Program-made: the position numbers and the translations under genes | Notes under the pieces: model-generated | The model's input: the letters and a program-made list of their open reading frames with translations, nothing else | What the model was told of the DNA's origin: nothing | Databases searched by the model: none | NCBI GenBank assembly: GCA_963665925.1 | Contig: OY762511.1 | Coordinates: 4,278,001 to 4,342,000 of the forward strand | Length of the DNA stretch: 64,000 nucleotides | Direction: 5' to 3' | Source of the DNA: G963665925 sp963665925 | GTDB taxonomy: Bacteria > Bacillota > Clostridia > Peptostreptococcales > Acidaminobacteraceae | In this document: positions 52,275 through 61,852 of the stretch, piece by piece | Numbering within the stretch: position 1 is the first letter of the stretch | Layout of the letters: the number at the start of each line of letters is the position of its first letter

Positions 52275-52312
52275 AAGGGCCAGTCACAGTTTCATACTGC
52301 TTTCTGGCTCCA
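52275..52312 (-). terminator. Weak terminator after hcp
   Basis: GGCCAG and CTGGCT with inner ACAG/CTG(C) pairs form an imperfect stem about 65 bp beyond the hcp stop, with a run of A on the plus strand (T on the minus strand). Confidence 0.5.
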
Positions 52313-52375
52313 ATAGTTCTCTACTATAGCTTGTAAATAATCATGTTTTCACTTAAAACAATGCGTTTTAAGTGA

Positions 52376-54004
52376 CTATGCCATAAATAAATTAATATCA
52401 TCCTCCACAGATCCTATACCTGCGATACCGAATGTATCCACCAGAACCTTGGCCACATTTGGCGAGAGGAAGCCTGGTAGTGTTGGACCTAGATGAATGT
52501 TCTTAACACCTAAGTAAAGCAGAGCAAGCAATACAATAACTGCCTTTTGTTCATACCACGCAATATTGTAAGCAATCGGCAACTCATTAACATCATCCAG
52601 TCCAAAGACTTCTTTTAGTTTAAGAGCAATGACTGCAAGTGAATAGGAATCATTACACTGACCTGCATCTAGAACACGTGGAATGCCACCTATATCACCA
52701 AGATTTAGCTTATTGTATCTATACTTAGCACAGCCTGCAGTTAAAATGACTGTGTCCTTTGGCAGTTTTTCCGCAAACTCTGTGTAGTACTCACGCGACT
52801 TCATACGACCATCACAGCCAGCCATAACAAAGAATTTTTTAATAGCGCCAGTCTTGACTGCATCGACTACCTTGTCTGCAAGTGCCAGCACTTGATTGTG
52901 AGCGAAACCGCCGACAATAGAACCCGTTTCGATTTCTGTTGGCGATGGCAACTTTTTAGCCATTTCAATGATTTCAGAGAAATCCTTCTTACCATTCTCA
53001 TCTGCTTCGATATGGCCGCATCCTGGGAAGCCGGCTGCACCAGTTGTGAAGATACGGTCTCTGATTTCATCTTTTCTTGGAGGGACAATACAGTTCGTTG
53101 TAAAGAGTACCGGGCCGTTGAATGGTCCAAACTCATCTACCTGACGCCACCATGATCCACCATAGTTTCCTGCGAAATTGTCATACTTCTTGAAGAAAGG
53201 ATAGTAGTGTGCCGGCAGCATTTCGCTATGTGTATAAACATCTACGCCAGTCCCTTGGGTCTGGTCCATAAGCTGCTCAAGATCTGTAAGGTCATGCCCG
53301 GAAATCAGAATACCCGGGTTGCTTCGAACACCGATATCAACAGTTGTGATTTCAGGGTTGCCATATTTTGATGTATTGGCTTCATCAAGAAGTGCCATTG
53401 CCGCAACACCAAACTCACCTGTTTTGAGCGTCAGTGCTACGAGGTCATCTGCTGAAAGGCCATCATTTAAGAGCGAAGCCAAAGCTTCATACATGAATGT
53501 GTATATATCCATATTTTCTTTACCAATATTGAGTGCATGGTGGCTATAAGCCGCCATCCCTTTAAGACCATATGTAATAAGCTCTCTCAGCGAGCGCACA
53601 TCTTCATTTTCAGTGGCGAGCACACCAACGACACTTGCTTTTTCCAGCATCGATGCTCTATCTGTTACTGTGAAAAGGGCTGCATCATTCAGGTTGGCTC
53701 CTTGAGCATTCGCTTTTAGTCCATCCCGGATTTTTATCATATTAAGAACTTGTTTTTCAATTGCATCTTCATCAAAGTTGGCATTGGTAATGGTGATGAA
53801 TAAGCTCTTTAACACTTCATGGTTGGCTTCTGTAAGAGACTGTACATCCATCTTACCTTTTACGACGATCTCACCAATCCCTTTGCAGGTATAAATGAGT
53901 AAGTCCTGTAACTTTGCAACTTCTTCATTCTTTCCACAGACACCCTTTACTGTACATCCGGTGTTTCTTGCTGTCTCCTGACATTGATAACAAAACATGC
54001 TCAT
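52376..54004 (-). CDS. hcp: Hybrid-cluster protein (hydroxylamine reductase / NO reductase)
   Basis: The 542-residue Hcp has the N-terminal [4Fe-4S] motif MFCYQCQETARNTGCTVKGV (residues 3-22) and the hybrid-cluster ligands, including the GISGHDLTDLEQ region near 230, the FTTNCIVPP Cys near 310, PGCGHIEAD near 340, and VMAGCDGRMK and LTAGCAKYRYNK near 405-435. It reduces NO or hydroxylamine and may protect from nitrosative stress. GGAGG precedes the ATG at 54002-54004. No hcr-type reductase gene is adjacent. Nearby inverted repeats are noted under the upstream region. Confidence 0.94.
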   Translation of the reverse strand: MSMFCYQCQETARNTGCTVKGVCGKNEEVAKLQDLLIYTCKGIGEIVVKGKMDVQSLTEANHEVLKSLFITITNANFDEDAIEKQVLNMIKIRDGLKANAQGANLNDAALFTVTDRASMLEKASVVGVLATENEDVRSLRELITYGLKGMAAYSHHALNIGKENMDIYTFMYEALASLLNDGLSADDLVALTLKTGEFGVAAMALLDEANTSKYGNPEITTVDIGVRSNPGILISGHDLTDLEQLMDQTQGTGVDVYTHSEMLPAHYYPFFKKYDNFAGNYGGSWWRQVDEFGPFNGPVLFTTNCIVPPRKDEIRDRIFTTGAAGFPGCGHIEADENGKKDFSEIIEMAKKLPSPTEIETGSIVGGFAHNQVLALADKVVDAVKTGAIKKFFVMAGCDGRMKSREYYTEFAEKLPKDTVILTAGCAKYRYNKLNLGDIGGIPRVLDAGQCNDSYSLAVIALKLKEVFGLDDVNELPIAYNIAWYEQKAVIVLLALLYLGVKNIHLGPTLPGFLSPNVAKVLVDTFGIAGIGSVEDDINLFMA

Positions 54005-54311
54005 AACTTATCCTCCTATTATCGTAAAAATGATGTGGAATGGAAACCTTCCATGTTTTGGATACCCGAATATCGTACTTGTACTCATTATTTTACAAAA
54101 TCAAAAGTATAAAACACCAATTATAGTACTAAATTGAATAAAACAACCTCAACTGGCATAGAGTGGCGGTCGTATCTCTAAACGCTAAACCCAATATGGT
54201 ATTATTTTTGAACTAAATTACCAACATCACTTATGTGATTTTCCGATTAGTGCCTCGTATATTGTAAATATATATAATATACCTGCTGACAATTACTGAT
54301 TGGAGGTTGCT
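54005..54311. promoter_or_regulatory. Divergent region between hcp and the GGDEF/EAL gene
   Basis: About 300 bp without a gene. It contains ATGGAA-ACC-TTCCAT (54040-54054), a short dyad near the hcp start and a CTTGTA...TACAA-type imperfect dyad near 54075. I cannot assign a known regulator motif. Confidence 0.45.
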
Positions 54312-56144
54312 ATGGCAAAACACAGTCATTATGAAATAAATATAATCAACCGATTCAATAGTCTGCTTAACCTATTCTTACCCATTGCAATAATAGGTGC
54401 AGTCGGCAGTGCAGCCCTAATTTATACGAGCACAAGCAATATGTTTTTATCTCTAAACTACTTTGTCGCAGGTGTAATTTGTCTTCTTCTAGTTGTTATG
54501 AGAAAATTCTTGAATCCATTTGTAAAAGTATATATACTGATTGGATTGAGCTTAGAAATCTCTTCAACTACATTGATTCAAACACCTTATACAACTTCAG
54601 GGATGCTCATTTTAGCAATAAGTACTTTAATGGTCATGGGACTCTTGTCTAGAAAACTAGGCTTAATTCACATTTTTGCGACTACAGGGCTTCTATTCTA
54701 TATTTTTTTTGATCACATCGTATCAAACACGCCCCAGCAATTAACAATACTAAATCACGCTTTAGCTGATTCCATAGAGTGGAGCATCTATATAATCGCC
54801 TATATTGTGTATGCTTCACTCCTATACTTTGTAATTTTTTCAATCAAGAGTGATTTGATTACAAGTCTTATTGCAGAAGAACAAAGCAAAGAGACAATAA
54901 AGTCTTTAGCATACAGAGATTCCTTGACACAATTACCCAACATTTGGGGCGTCGAAGATATTCTCTGTAAAAATCAAAATTTCAATGGTTATATCGTTCT
55001 CATTCATGTAAAAGACATGAACTTGATCAACTCCATCTACGGCTCAGAAATAGGCGATTTAGTCATACTGAAAAGCTGTTATTACTTAAAAAAACTTTCT
55101 TCAGATAATGATGTTATTGGTCGTATCGAAGGAAGTGACTTCCTATGGTTTATGAGAGACAATGATTTAAGTGCTTCAAAAGATAAACTACATGATTTCC
55201 TCGTACTTGCAAAGGCACCCGACAACCATTTCAACTTGGACATTCATATAAAGTATTCTGTTGGAATTGTTAAAACAGATTGTCAAGATGAGAAGATTGG
55301 CCACTTTATCAGCAAGGCTTATTTGGCTCTAGAAGAAACAAAAGGTAGTTGCAGTCAGAATGTTATTCTATATGATCAATGGATTGAAGATAAAATCATC
55401 TCTAAAGAAAAACTAAAGGAACAACTAGATACTGCTATTCTGAACGAATCGTTCGAAATATACTATCAAGAGAAAGTCGATTGCAGATCAAATACCGTTG
55501 TTGGTGTCGAAGCACTTGCTCGCTGGTTTCCGAGTAAGACAGAATCAATTCCACCCTCAACTTTCGTACCACTTATTGACGAGATACTCCATAGTGTCGC
55601 ATTTGGGGAAATCATCATAAAAAAGACTATTGCAGATTTGCCTGTGCTCATACGAAAATACGGCAACTCAATTAAAGTGTCCATAAACATATCACCTATC
55701 CATTTGGCACATGAAAGTTTCATTCCTTTTATTAAAAATTTTATAATGAATAGCGGTGTTAATCCTCAGCAAATTATGTTCGAAATTACTGAAGACAGTA
55801 TTATAAAAGATGTAACTGATATATATGATATACTTTCTGTAATTCATAGTATGGGCTTCAGCATATCAATTGATGATTTCGGAACCGGATATTCCTCATT
55901 AAGTTATTTATCTCATCTAGCTATTGATGAACTAAAAATCGATCAGTCTTTCATAAGGGAAATATTCAATGATCCTAAAAACATAAAATTGGTACAGGCG
56001 ATAATCTCATTAAAAACCATCTATAATATAAATGTAATAGCTGAAGGTGTTGAGACAGAGGCTCAGGCAGACACGCTAAAATCCATGAACTGCTTCATCC
56101 ACCAAGGCTATTTGTATTCGAAACCGAAATCTATAAGTGAATAA
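54312..56144 (+). CDS. Membrane protein with degenerate GGDEF and intact EAL domain (c-di-GMP phosphodiesterase)
   Basis: The 610-residue protein starts with 6-7 membrane segments (about 15-185). A GGDEF domain follows whose catalytic motif is degenerate (RIEGSDFLWF near residue 280), so cyclase activity is unlikely. The EAL domain (about 355-605) keeps the catalytic set: VEALARW, NISPIHLAHESF, FEITEDSI, IDDFGTGYSSLSYLS, LKIDQSFI and AEGVETEAQ, then QGYLYSKP. It should degrade cyclic di-GMP. GGAGG precedes the ATG at 54312. Confidence 0.9.
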   Translation: MAKHSHYEINIINRFNSLLNLFLPIAIIGAVGSAALIYTSTSNMFLSLNYFVAGVICLLLVVMRKFLNPFVKVYILIGLSLEISSTTLIQTPYTTSGMLILAISTLMVMGLLSRKLGLIHIFATTGLLFYIFFDHIVSNTPQQLTILNHALADSIEWSIYIIAYIVYASLLYFVIFSIKSDLITSLIAEEQSKETIKSLAYRDSLTQLPNIWGVEDILCKNQNFNGYIVLIHVKDMNLINSIYGSEIGDLVILKSCYYLKKLSSDNDVIGRIEGSDFLWFMRDNDLSASKDKLHDFLVLAKAPDNHFNLDIHIKYSVGIVKTDCQDEKIGHFISKAYLALEETKGSCSQNVILYDQWIEDKIISKEKLKEQLDTAILNESFEIYYQEKVDCRSNTVVGVEALARWFPSKTESIPPSTFVPLIDEILHSVAFGEIIIKKTIADLPVLIRKYGNSIKVSINISPIHLAHESFIPFIKNFIMNSGVNPQQIMFEITEDSIIKDVTDIYDILSVIHSMGFSISIDDFGTGYSSLSYLSHLAIDELKIDQSFIREIFNDPKNIKLVQAIISLKTIYNINVIAEGVETEAQADTLKSMNCFIHQGYLYSKPKSISE

Positions 56145-56199
56145 TCGCTGAAAGTAATTATTCTCATCAATTCCAACGATGTTTAATATGCTGAAAATG

Positions 56200-56232
56200 A
56201 AAACGGCTCAATTTTTACAACTGAGCCGTTTT
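56200..56232. terminator. Bidirectional terminator between GGDEF/EAL and the interrupted regulator
   Basis: AAAACGGCTCA and TGAGCCGTTTT pair perfectly around an 11-base loop. It sits between two converging genes and ends in T in both directions. Confidence 0.85.
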
Positions 56233-56246
56233 ATGCTTGTATTACA

Positions 56247-56587
56247 TTATTGCTTAATTACCAAACCAGGTTTTATATAAATTGGTTCAACAACCTTTTC
56301 ATGTCGCGAATATTTTCTAAGCATACTCAGTAGATTTGCAGTAAGCTGGGTTCCGCTACCAATCAAAAGAATCCCTTCTTGAGTTCTTATATCCGCATGT
56401 ATCAAATCGCCACTCATTAAATCAGAAATTTTAACTTTCCTAATTCTGACTTCTTCCTCCTCTTCCAAAATGAAAATCAGTCTTTCTACGAGGTTTATAT
56501 GCTGCCGAAACTCTTTTTCTAAAAAATGCTTAATCATTTTATACTCGATATCATTGATAAGCAACGCCTCAGATAGCGTAAAATAAA
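56247..56587 (-). pseudogene. C-terminal part of an IS-interrupted response regulator
   Basis: From the element's left edge the frame reads LYFTLSEALLINDIEYKMIK, then a conserved C-terminal unit (RIRKVKISDLMSGDLIHADI, GILLIGSGTQLTANLL), as in response regulators with a degenerate HD-type output. The part before it is at 57902-58750. There is no start codon or ribosome site of its own. Confidence 0.8.
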
Positions 56588-57901
56588 GTGCGCAAAAGTT
56601 AATAGAAAAAGGAAAAGCCACCGGTAACTCCGAAAAGGTAATTGTCTAGAGAACCTGAATAGGAGTTGATAAACCGATGGCTTACCAAAATTCTACCTTA
56701 CCTTTTGAAAAAATGCTACTGAAGTTTGTTACTGAAGAAGATCCCATGCTTGAAATGCTTAAGTGGCTCTGCGAGCAAATGATGGAGGTTGAACTCTCCA
56801 ATCGGCTTGGTGCAGATAAATCAGAGCGTTCAGGATCTCGAAACGGATATCGAGCAGGATACCGTCCAAGACGCTTTGACACTCGCATGGGAACTATGTA
56901 TCTCATGGTACCAAAACCTCGAAAAGGCGGCTATATCCCCTTCTTTGTGACGGAACGAAAGCGTTCCGAAGCTGCTCTGATGAACGTCATTCAGGAAGCA
57001 TTCGTCAACGGTGTTTCAACAAGAAAAATCGAGAAGCTCGCCAAAAGTCTTGGTATCGATTCGATTTCAAAAGGCCATGTGAGCAACATTACAAAAGAGC
57101 TGAACGAACAGGTTGAAGAATTTCGAAACCGTGATCTCGACACAGAATATCCAGTTCTTTGGGTGGATGCTCTGTATGAAAAGATTCGAGATAACGGACA
57201 TGTCAGAAACATGGCTGTTCATGTCGTTTGCGGAGTTAAACTTGATGGCACTCGGGATATACTTGCTGTTGAGCCGATGTATGAGGAATCTGAAGCCAGC
57301 TATACAACTCTGTTTGATAAGCTGAAGGCACGAGGCATTGAACGTGTCTGGTTAGTTGTTTCAGATGCTCATAAGGGTCTTGTTAGCGCAGCGCGAAAGT
57401 CATTTCTAGGATCGTCTTGGCAACGCTGCAAGGTGCATTTCATGAGAAATATCATTGCACATGTACCAGCCAAACAGAAAAAATCCTTCGGTGCAAAGCT
57501 TAAGCAAATCTGGCTTCAGCCTGATTATGATAGTGCCAAGAGATATGCATACACTTTCATGGATGATTACGAACACAAGTATCCAGAAGCGATCAAGACT
57601 CTTGAAGAAGGTCTTGAAGACTCACTTCAGTTCTTCAATTTCGAACAGATTGATTCTAGAAAGATCGCCTCTACCAATATGATCGAGCGTCTGAACCGCG
57701 AGATCCGCAGAAGAACCAAAGTCGTTGGAATCTTTCCATCGATCGATTCATACATACGCTTAGTTACTTCCTACTTGATCGAGTATAGTGAAGACTGGTC
57801 AACCGGAAGGTGCTATATAGACTCAAAGGTCATAACCCTGATTTATGAGGAAAAACTTAAAGCTGCATAAACCTTAAGGAGTTCTGATGGTTTTTGCGCA
57901 C
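56588..57901 (+). mobile_element. IS256-family insertion element (1314 bp) inside the response-regulator gene
   Basis: Edges are marked by matching terminal repeats: GTGCGCAAAA at 56588 and its reverse complement TTTTGCGCAC ending at 57901. The length is usual for IS256-like elements, and one transposase fills it. The 8 bases outside the edges (AAAATAAA and AATATTTG) do not match, so no target duplication is visible. Confidence 0.85.
56677..57870 (+). CDS. IS256-family transposase
   Basis: The 397-residue DDE transposase belongs to the mutator-like group: SGSRNGYRAGYRPRRFDTRM near residue 50, VLWVDALYEK near 165 (catalytic Asp), VVSDAHKGLVSAARKSF near 228 (Asp), RCKVHFMRN near 250, and ASTNMIERLNREIRRRTKVVG near 330, with the catalytic Glu of the NMIERLN motif. 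It is intact and could be active. Confidence 0.93.
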   Translation: MAYQNSTLPFEKMLLKFVTEEDPMLEMLKWLCEQMMEVELSNRLGADKSERSGSRNGYRAGYRPRRFDTRMGTMYLMVPKPRKGGYIPFFVTERKRSEAALMNVIQEAFVNGVSTRKIEKLAKSLGIDSISKGHVSNITKELNEQVEEFRNRDLDTEYPVLWVDALYEKIRDNGHVRNMAVHVVCGVKLDGTRDILAVEPMYEESEASYTTLFDKLKARGIERVWLVVSDAHKGLVSAARKSFLGSSWQRCKVHFMRNIIAHVPAKQKKSFGAKLKQIWLQPDYDSAKRYAYTFMDDYEHKYPEAIKTLEEGLEDSLQFFNFEQIDSRKIASTNMIERLNREIRRRTKVVGIFPSIDSYIRLVTSYLIEYSEDWSTGRCYIDSKVITLIYEEKLKAA

Positions 57902-58750
57902 AATATTTGACACTAACAACGCCTCATACCTTGTCAATAGTTTAATAAGTATACGGCCCTTATTTTCAACTGACAATGTATTGAAATCGACTTCATAGCG
58001 TTCGTCAAGCAAATTGGGACTCAGCTTTCCGTCCATCATTGCTGCAACACTATTCATTCTAGGTACGCTATCCATAATTTCTGAAATATGTGGTCTACTT
58101 CTAATCACACTTTCATCTGTTGTTCCAGTATAAGTATCAGTTTCTTTTTGAACCTCTGTTGAGTAAATAATCTCATCCAAATGTATCAGAAGTGCGGCAG
58201 TTTCGTACAACCATGCATTTTCAAGTGCTAAAGATTCTACCATTCTACACATTAATCGTGCTAAACGGTTTGAACGAGAATATAAATCTGGATTCATAAA
58301 TCCTAAAATATCCAGTAAGGATCGTATACTCCCCAGTACAGTCTCTGTCAGTAGTATTTCCAGTTCATTTTCATACTGCGTGCTGTTTAGATGCAGATTG
58401 ATTTTTTGATATACTTCGAACTTACTAAATGGTTTGCGGATAAAGTCAACTGCGCCTGACTTGTATCCCTTCTCAATATGTTCAGAATCATCATAGGCAC
58501 TGATAAAAATAACCGGTAAATTGCCCCCCTTCTTCATTTGTTTTACACGTCTACAAACTTCAAATCCATCTATTCCAGGAAGCCCAATATCTAATAAAAG
58601 AATATCTGGCAAATGACTTTCTATAGATTTTAGAGCCAGTTCACCATTGGGAAGCGTTCTTACATGAAAGCCTTTACTTTGAAGCATCCTAGACAGCAGT
58701 TTCAAACTGCTCGCTTCATCATCCACAATCAGTATATTTGCTCTTTTCAT
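57902..58750 (-). pseudogene. Response regulator with HD-like output, 3' part displaced by the IS element
   Basis: The N-terminal 283 codons carry a complete receiver domain (LIVDDEASSLKLLSRML, DILLLDIGLPGIDGFEVCRR with phospho-Asp near residue 54, PVIFISAYDD and FIRKPF near 107). An HD-GYP-like region follows whose metal site is degenerate (ALLIHLDEI where HD-GYP has HDIGK). After RYEALLVSNI the frame enters the IS and ends 15 codons later at 57857. The remainder is at 56247-56587. GAGG precedes the ATG at 58748-58750. Confidence 0.88.
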
Positions 58751-58835
58751 TTTAAGCCTCCTTTCTCAACTGTGTACTCTAATTCTATTGGCACAGTAAT
58801 ACACTTACAAGATTTCTACCCTATTTCAATCCATT

Positions 58836-59489
58836 TTACCAATGGGAATCATTTCTCATTTTATAAGTTATTGCATCCACAGGACAAATGTTTGAACATT
58901 CCTGACATTGATGACATAGGGACTGTGTTATAGATGCTCTTCTGGTATCCATGTTCACTTGAATTGCTTTAGCATGACAAACACTTTCGCACTTCTTACA
59001 GCCGACACACTTATCCGTGTCAACTAGTGTCTTGAAGAATGATTTCCTTCCAACAAGTGTCAGAATAGCTCCGAACGGACATAAATTATTATGAATGACC
59101 CACGACTCATATCTTAGTGCAAGAAGCATCGATAGAGCGACCAGTACGATAAGAACTGGAAACTCCCTATGCAAAATTTTCCTGCTCCCTATCATAAGCG
59201 CAACTGAAACTAAGAGTACAATCCAGCCTAACACCTTGCTTCTTAAAAACTTGGGAATAGCGCTCGTTCTGATTTTCGTTTTTTTTGAAATGATTTCTGA
59301 CAAACGCATGCCTGTACTCATCGGACACATGTACCCGCAGTATATTCTTCCAAAAAAAGGCGTCAGAAGTGTTGTCACAACGAATAGCAGTAGCCAAAGT
59401 TTCGTTTTCGAAGCTATGACTAAAAAAATGAATACCACTAAAGACAGTATTTGCAATATACTTCTAAAATGTTTTCTAACAATCCTCAC
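58836..59489 (-). CDS. NapH-like membrane polyferredoxin (4Fe-4S)
   Basis: The 217-residue protein has four hydrophobic segments (about 12-30, 35-50, 90-105 and 110-130). The membrane part carries CGYMCP near residue 52 and CPFGAIL near 140, the NapH/Fer4_5 signature. The C-terminal soluble part has two [4Fe-4S] motifs (CVGCKKCESVCH near 160 and CHQCQECSNICP near 190). It would carry electrons across or along the membrane, perhaps to a partner not encoded here. The start is GTG at 59489, with GGAGG before it. Confidence 0.85.
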   Translation of the reverse strand: MRIVRKHFRSILQILSLVVFIFLVIASKTKLWLLLFVVTTLLTPFFGRIYCGYMCPMSTGMRLSEIISKKTKIRTSAIPKFLRSKVLGWIVLLVSVALMIGSRKILHREFPVLIVLVALSMLLALRYESWVIHNNLCPFGAILTLVGRKSFFKTLVDTDKCVGCKKCESVCHAKAIQVNMDTRRASITQSLCHQCQECSNICPVDAITYKMRNDSHW

Positions 59490-59708
59490 CAGTAACCTCC
59501 AGATGGTTTACCCCTTTGTCATATTTCCATTAAAATCAACTTCCCATTATCTCGATAGTGTACGAGAATTCTATTTATAGTATATGCCATTTTCAGTAGC
59601 CCTATCGTAACTTCTGTTACCCTTTTGCTTATTAAGAAATTCTTATCTTGTAGATGAATCAACATTATGAATGCAGAACAAATAAAAATATCGTATGATC
59701 CCCATTAA

Positions 59709-59754
59709 AAAGACCTCGAATCAGTACTAAATGCTGTACTGATTCGAGGTCTTT
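59709..59754. terminator. Orphan perfect 19-bp inverted repeat
   Basis: AAAGACCTCGAATCAGTAC-type arms (59709-59727 and 59736-59754) are fully complementary around 8 bases, with a moderate T run on the plus strand only. Nearest coding ends are over 200 bp away, so what transcript it ends is unclear. Confidence 0.6.
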
Positions 59755-60049
59755 GCTATTTTATTTCATTTGCTTAAGTTGGTTATCTATACTCCCATTT
59801 GAACATTTTGCATAACAAACTGTAATCAAGTTACATTCAGCTCCTAACGTTAATTTGGGGAACGAAAAAACTTTGTTCAAATCATTCTACAAACTTCAAT
59901 CTAATCAAATCCTGAACTAAAACATCTTACATCCTATTCTAAATTTAAATGCACATTTTGCCAATAATTGATTGCAATAAGTTTCGCAAATCCACTTATC
60001 ATGATATAATACATTCCGACCGTTTGGTAATTCTAGAAAACTGTAACAT

Positions 60050-60058
60050 GGGGGGGGG
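60050..60058 (+). promoter_or_regulatory. G9 homopolymer as ribosome-binding site of the methyltransferase gene
   Basis: Nine consecutive G end 8 bases before the ATG at 60067 and are the only Shine-Dalgarno-like sequence. Homopolymeric G tracts change length by slippage, and here that would change the spacing to the start codon. Confidence 0.6.
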
Positions 60059-60066
60059 AATTAGTT

Positions 60067-60473
60067 ATGTCTTACGATGATAATGTGCATATTTGGAACA
60101 AGTGGGCTGGCGTGTATAGCAAATTGATATTTCCTGCCGAGTCTTCATATGCTGATTTGACTTTGAACATTATAAAATCTATCGAGTATACAGATAAAAT
60201 TCTAGAAGTGGCAACAGGAACTGGTACGGTCTCCCTTTCAATCAGTCCTTATTGTAAATCAATAGACGCCATTGATAATTCTACATCTATGATTCGGGCA
60301 GCACGACACAATATGGATTTTGCAAAATTTCAAAATGTGAGCTTTTCAATTTCGAATGCAGATAATTTATCATTTAAGAATGACGCATATGATGTAGTAA
60401 TACTATCAAATGCGCTTCACGTTCTTAAAAATCCTGATGATGCCATAAAAGAAATTCGTCGTGTCCTCAAACC
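60067..60473 (+). pseudogene. SAM-dependent methyltransferase, N-terminal part (IS-interrupted)
   Basis: The first 136 codons of a class-I methyltransferase show the SAM-binding motif ILEVATGTGTVSLSI near residue 45, DAIDNSTSMIRAA near 68 and DVVILSNALHVLKNPDDAI near 112. The gene breaks at RRVLKP, inside the element's 8-bp target duplication. The rest lies at 61853-62081. Removing the IS and one target copy restores an open frame of 636 bp (211 residues). Confidence 0.9.
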
Positions 60474-60563
60474 GGTACTGAAACAAATTTAGTGTAAAAA
60501 CAAGAAATCTTCCACGAAAGTAGTTAGTGTTATAAACTAGATTACAGAGTGGAGGATTTTTTT

Positions 60564-61772
60564 ATGAGTCGAAAGAAGAAAAACAACAAGATATCAGAAC
60601 TGACAGAAGCCCTTATGCAGGACAAGGATATCACCGATGTGGCAGACCTACAGAGCGTGCTGAAGGAAATGCTTAAGACTGGCGTTGAGAAACTACTTGA
60701 AGCAGAACTGGATGAAGAGCTTGGTTATGAGCCATACGATCGCCAAGTTGAGAAAACGAACTACAGAAACGGGAAATCAACAAAGCGTGTAAAGACTGAT
60801 CTTGGCGAAGTTGAACTAGAGATTCCAAGAGATCGTAACGGTGAGTTTGATCCACAAATTGTACCAAAACACTCCAGTGATATTTCAGCGATTGAAGACA
60901 AAGTGATCTCTATGTATGGTAAAGGAATGTCTCAAAGAGATATCTCAGAACATATAGAAGACCTCTACGGGATGCCACTCTCAGCACAGTCAATCTCACG
61001 TATGACTGATAAAATCATCCCTCACATCGAAGAGTGGCAACACAGACCACTTGAAACAGAGTATCCGTTTGTTTTCATGGATGCTATTCATTACAAAGTA
61101 AAACAGAATAACCGCATTGTATCTAAAGCTGCATACGTTGTTGTTGGCATAAATACAGATGGTATGAAGGATGTCTTAGGTATCTGGATAGGTGAAAATG
61201 AGACGAGTAAATTCTGGCTAAAGGTTCTGACAGACTTAAAGAATCGTGGTGTTCAGAGAGTTACAATCTTCAGTGTTGATGGACTTTCAGGCTTTGAGCA
61301 AGCAATCAAAGCGACATATCCAGAGTCTATTGTACAGCGCTGCATCATTCATCAAATTCGCTCATCTACGCGATATGTCAGCTACAAACATGTCAAAGAA
61401 CTGATGAAAGATCTTAAGTCTGTTTATCAAGCTCCAAATGAGGAATCAGGTTATCAGATGCTTCTTGAGTTTGAAGAAAAGTGGGGTTCGCATTATCCGC
61501 GCTGCATAAAATCCTGGAAAGATAACTGGGGTGTTATATCTCCGTTTTTTGCATACTCAGCGAACATCAGAAAGATCATGTATACGACCAATATAATTGA
61601 AAATCTGAACAGACAATACCGCAAAGTAACTAAGGGAAAACCAGTCTATCCAACAGACATGTCACTGATGAAGTCCCTTTACTTAGCAACTGAAAATGCA
61701 ACAAAGAAATGGTCCCAGCGTCAACGAAACTGGGATCAGATAATAAACGAACTCTCGATTATCCATTCGTAA
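60564..61772 (+). CDS. IS256-family transposase
   Basis: The 402-residue transposase shows YRNGKSTKRVKTDLGEVELE near residue 72, FMDAIHYKVKQ near 170 (catalytic Asp), FSVDGLSGFEQAIKATYPES near 235 (Asp), QRCIIHQIRSSTRYV near 257 and TTNIIENLNRQYRKVTKGK near 340 (Glu). It differs clearly from the transposase at 56677, so the two elements are different insertions. ATG at 60564 follows GGAGG. A terminator-like 12-bp hairpin (61750-61781) overlaps the stop. Confidence 0.93.
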   Translation: MSRKKKNNKISELTEALMQDKDITDVADLQSVLKEMLKTGVEKLLEAELDEELGYEPYDRQVEKTNYRNGKSTKRVKTDLGEVELEIPRDRNGEFDPQIVPKHSSDISAIEDKVISMYGKGMSQRDISEHIEDLYGMPLSAQSISRMTDKIIPHIEEWQHRPLETEYPFVFMDAIHYKVKQNNRIVSKAAYVVVGINTDGMKDVLGIWIGENETSKFWLKVLTDLKNRGVQRVTIFSVDGLSGFEQAIKATYPESIVQRCIIHQIRSSTRYVSYKHVKELMKDLKSVYQAPNEESGYQMLLEFEEKWGSHYPRCIKSWKDNWGVISPFFAYSANIRKIMYTTNIIENLNRQYRKVTKGKPVYPTDMSLMKSLYLATENATKKWSQRQRNWDQIINELSIIHS

Positions 61773-61781
61773 TCGAGAGTT
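61750..61781 (+). terminator. Terminator at the transposase 3' end
   Basis: AACTCTCGATTA (61750-61761) pairs with TAATCGAGAGTT (61770-61781). The right arm includes the stop codon. Confidence 0.75.
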
Positions 61782-61852
61782 CCTAAAAAGTTCATATTCG
61801 CTGCTTTCGTGGCAGATTATTTACACAAAATTTGGGACAGTCTCCTCAAACC

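Larger units (their letters stand above)
59490..60066. other. 577-bp gene-free stretch
   Basis: It contains a perfect 19-bp inverted repeat (see 59709-59754), an AT-rich stretch, and at 60050-60058 nine G in a row that form the ribosome site of the next gene. I see no open frame with a ribosome site, no RNA gene and no operator. Confidence 0.6.
60474..61844 (+). mobile_element. IS256-family insertion element (1371 bp) with 8-bp target duplication
   Basis: CTCAAACC is present at 60466-60473 and again at 61845-61852. The ends are imperfect inverted repeats: left GGTACTG...CAAATTT, right (read inward) GAGACTG...CAAATTT, sharing ACTG, CAAATTT and TGTAAA, with CCACGAAAG further in. The length and 8-bp duplication suit IS256-like elements. 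The insertion interrupts a methyltransferase gene. Confidence 0.93.
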
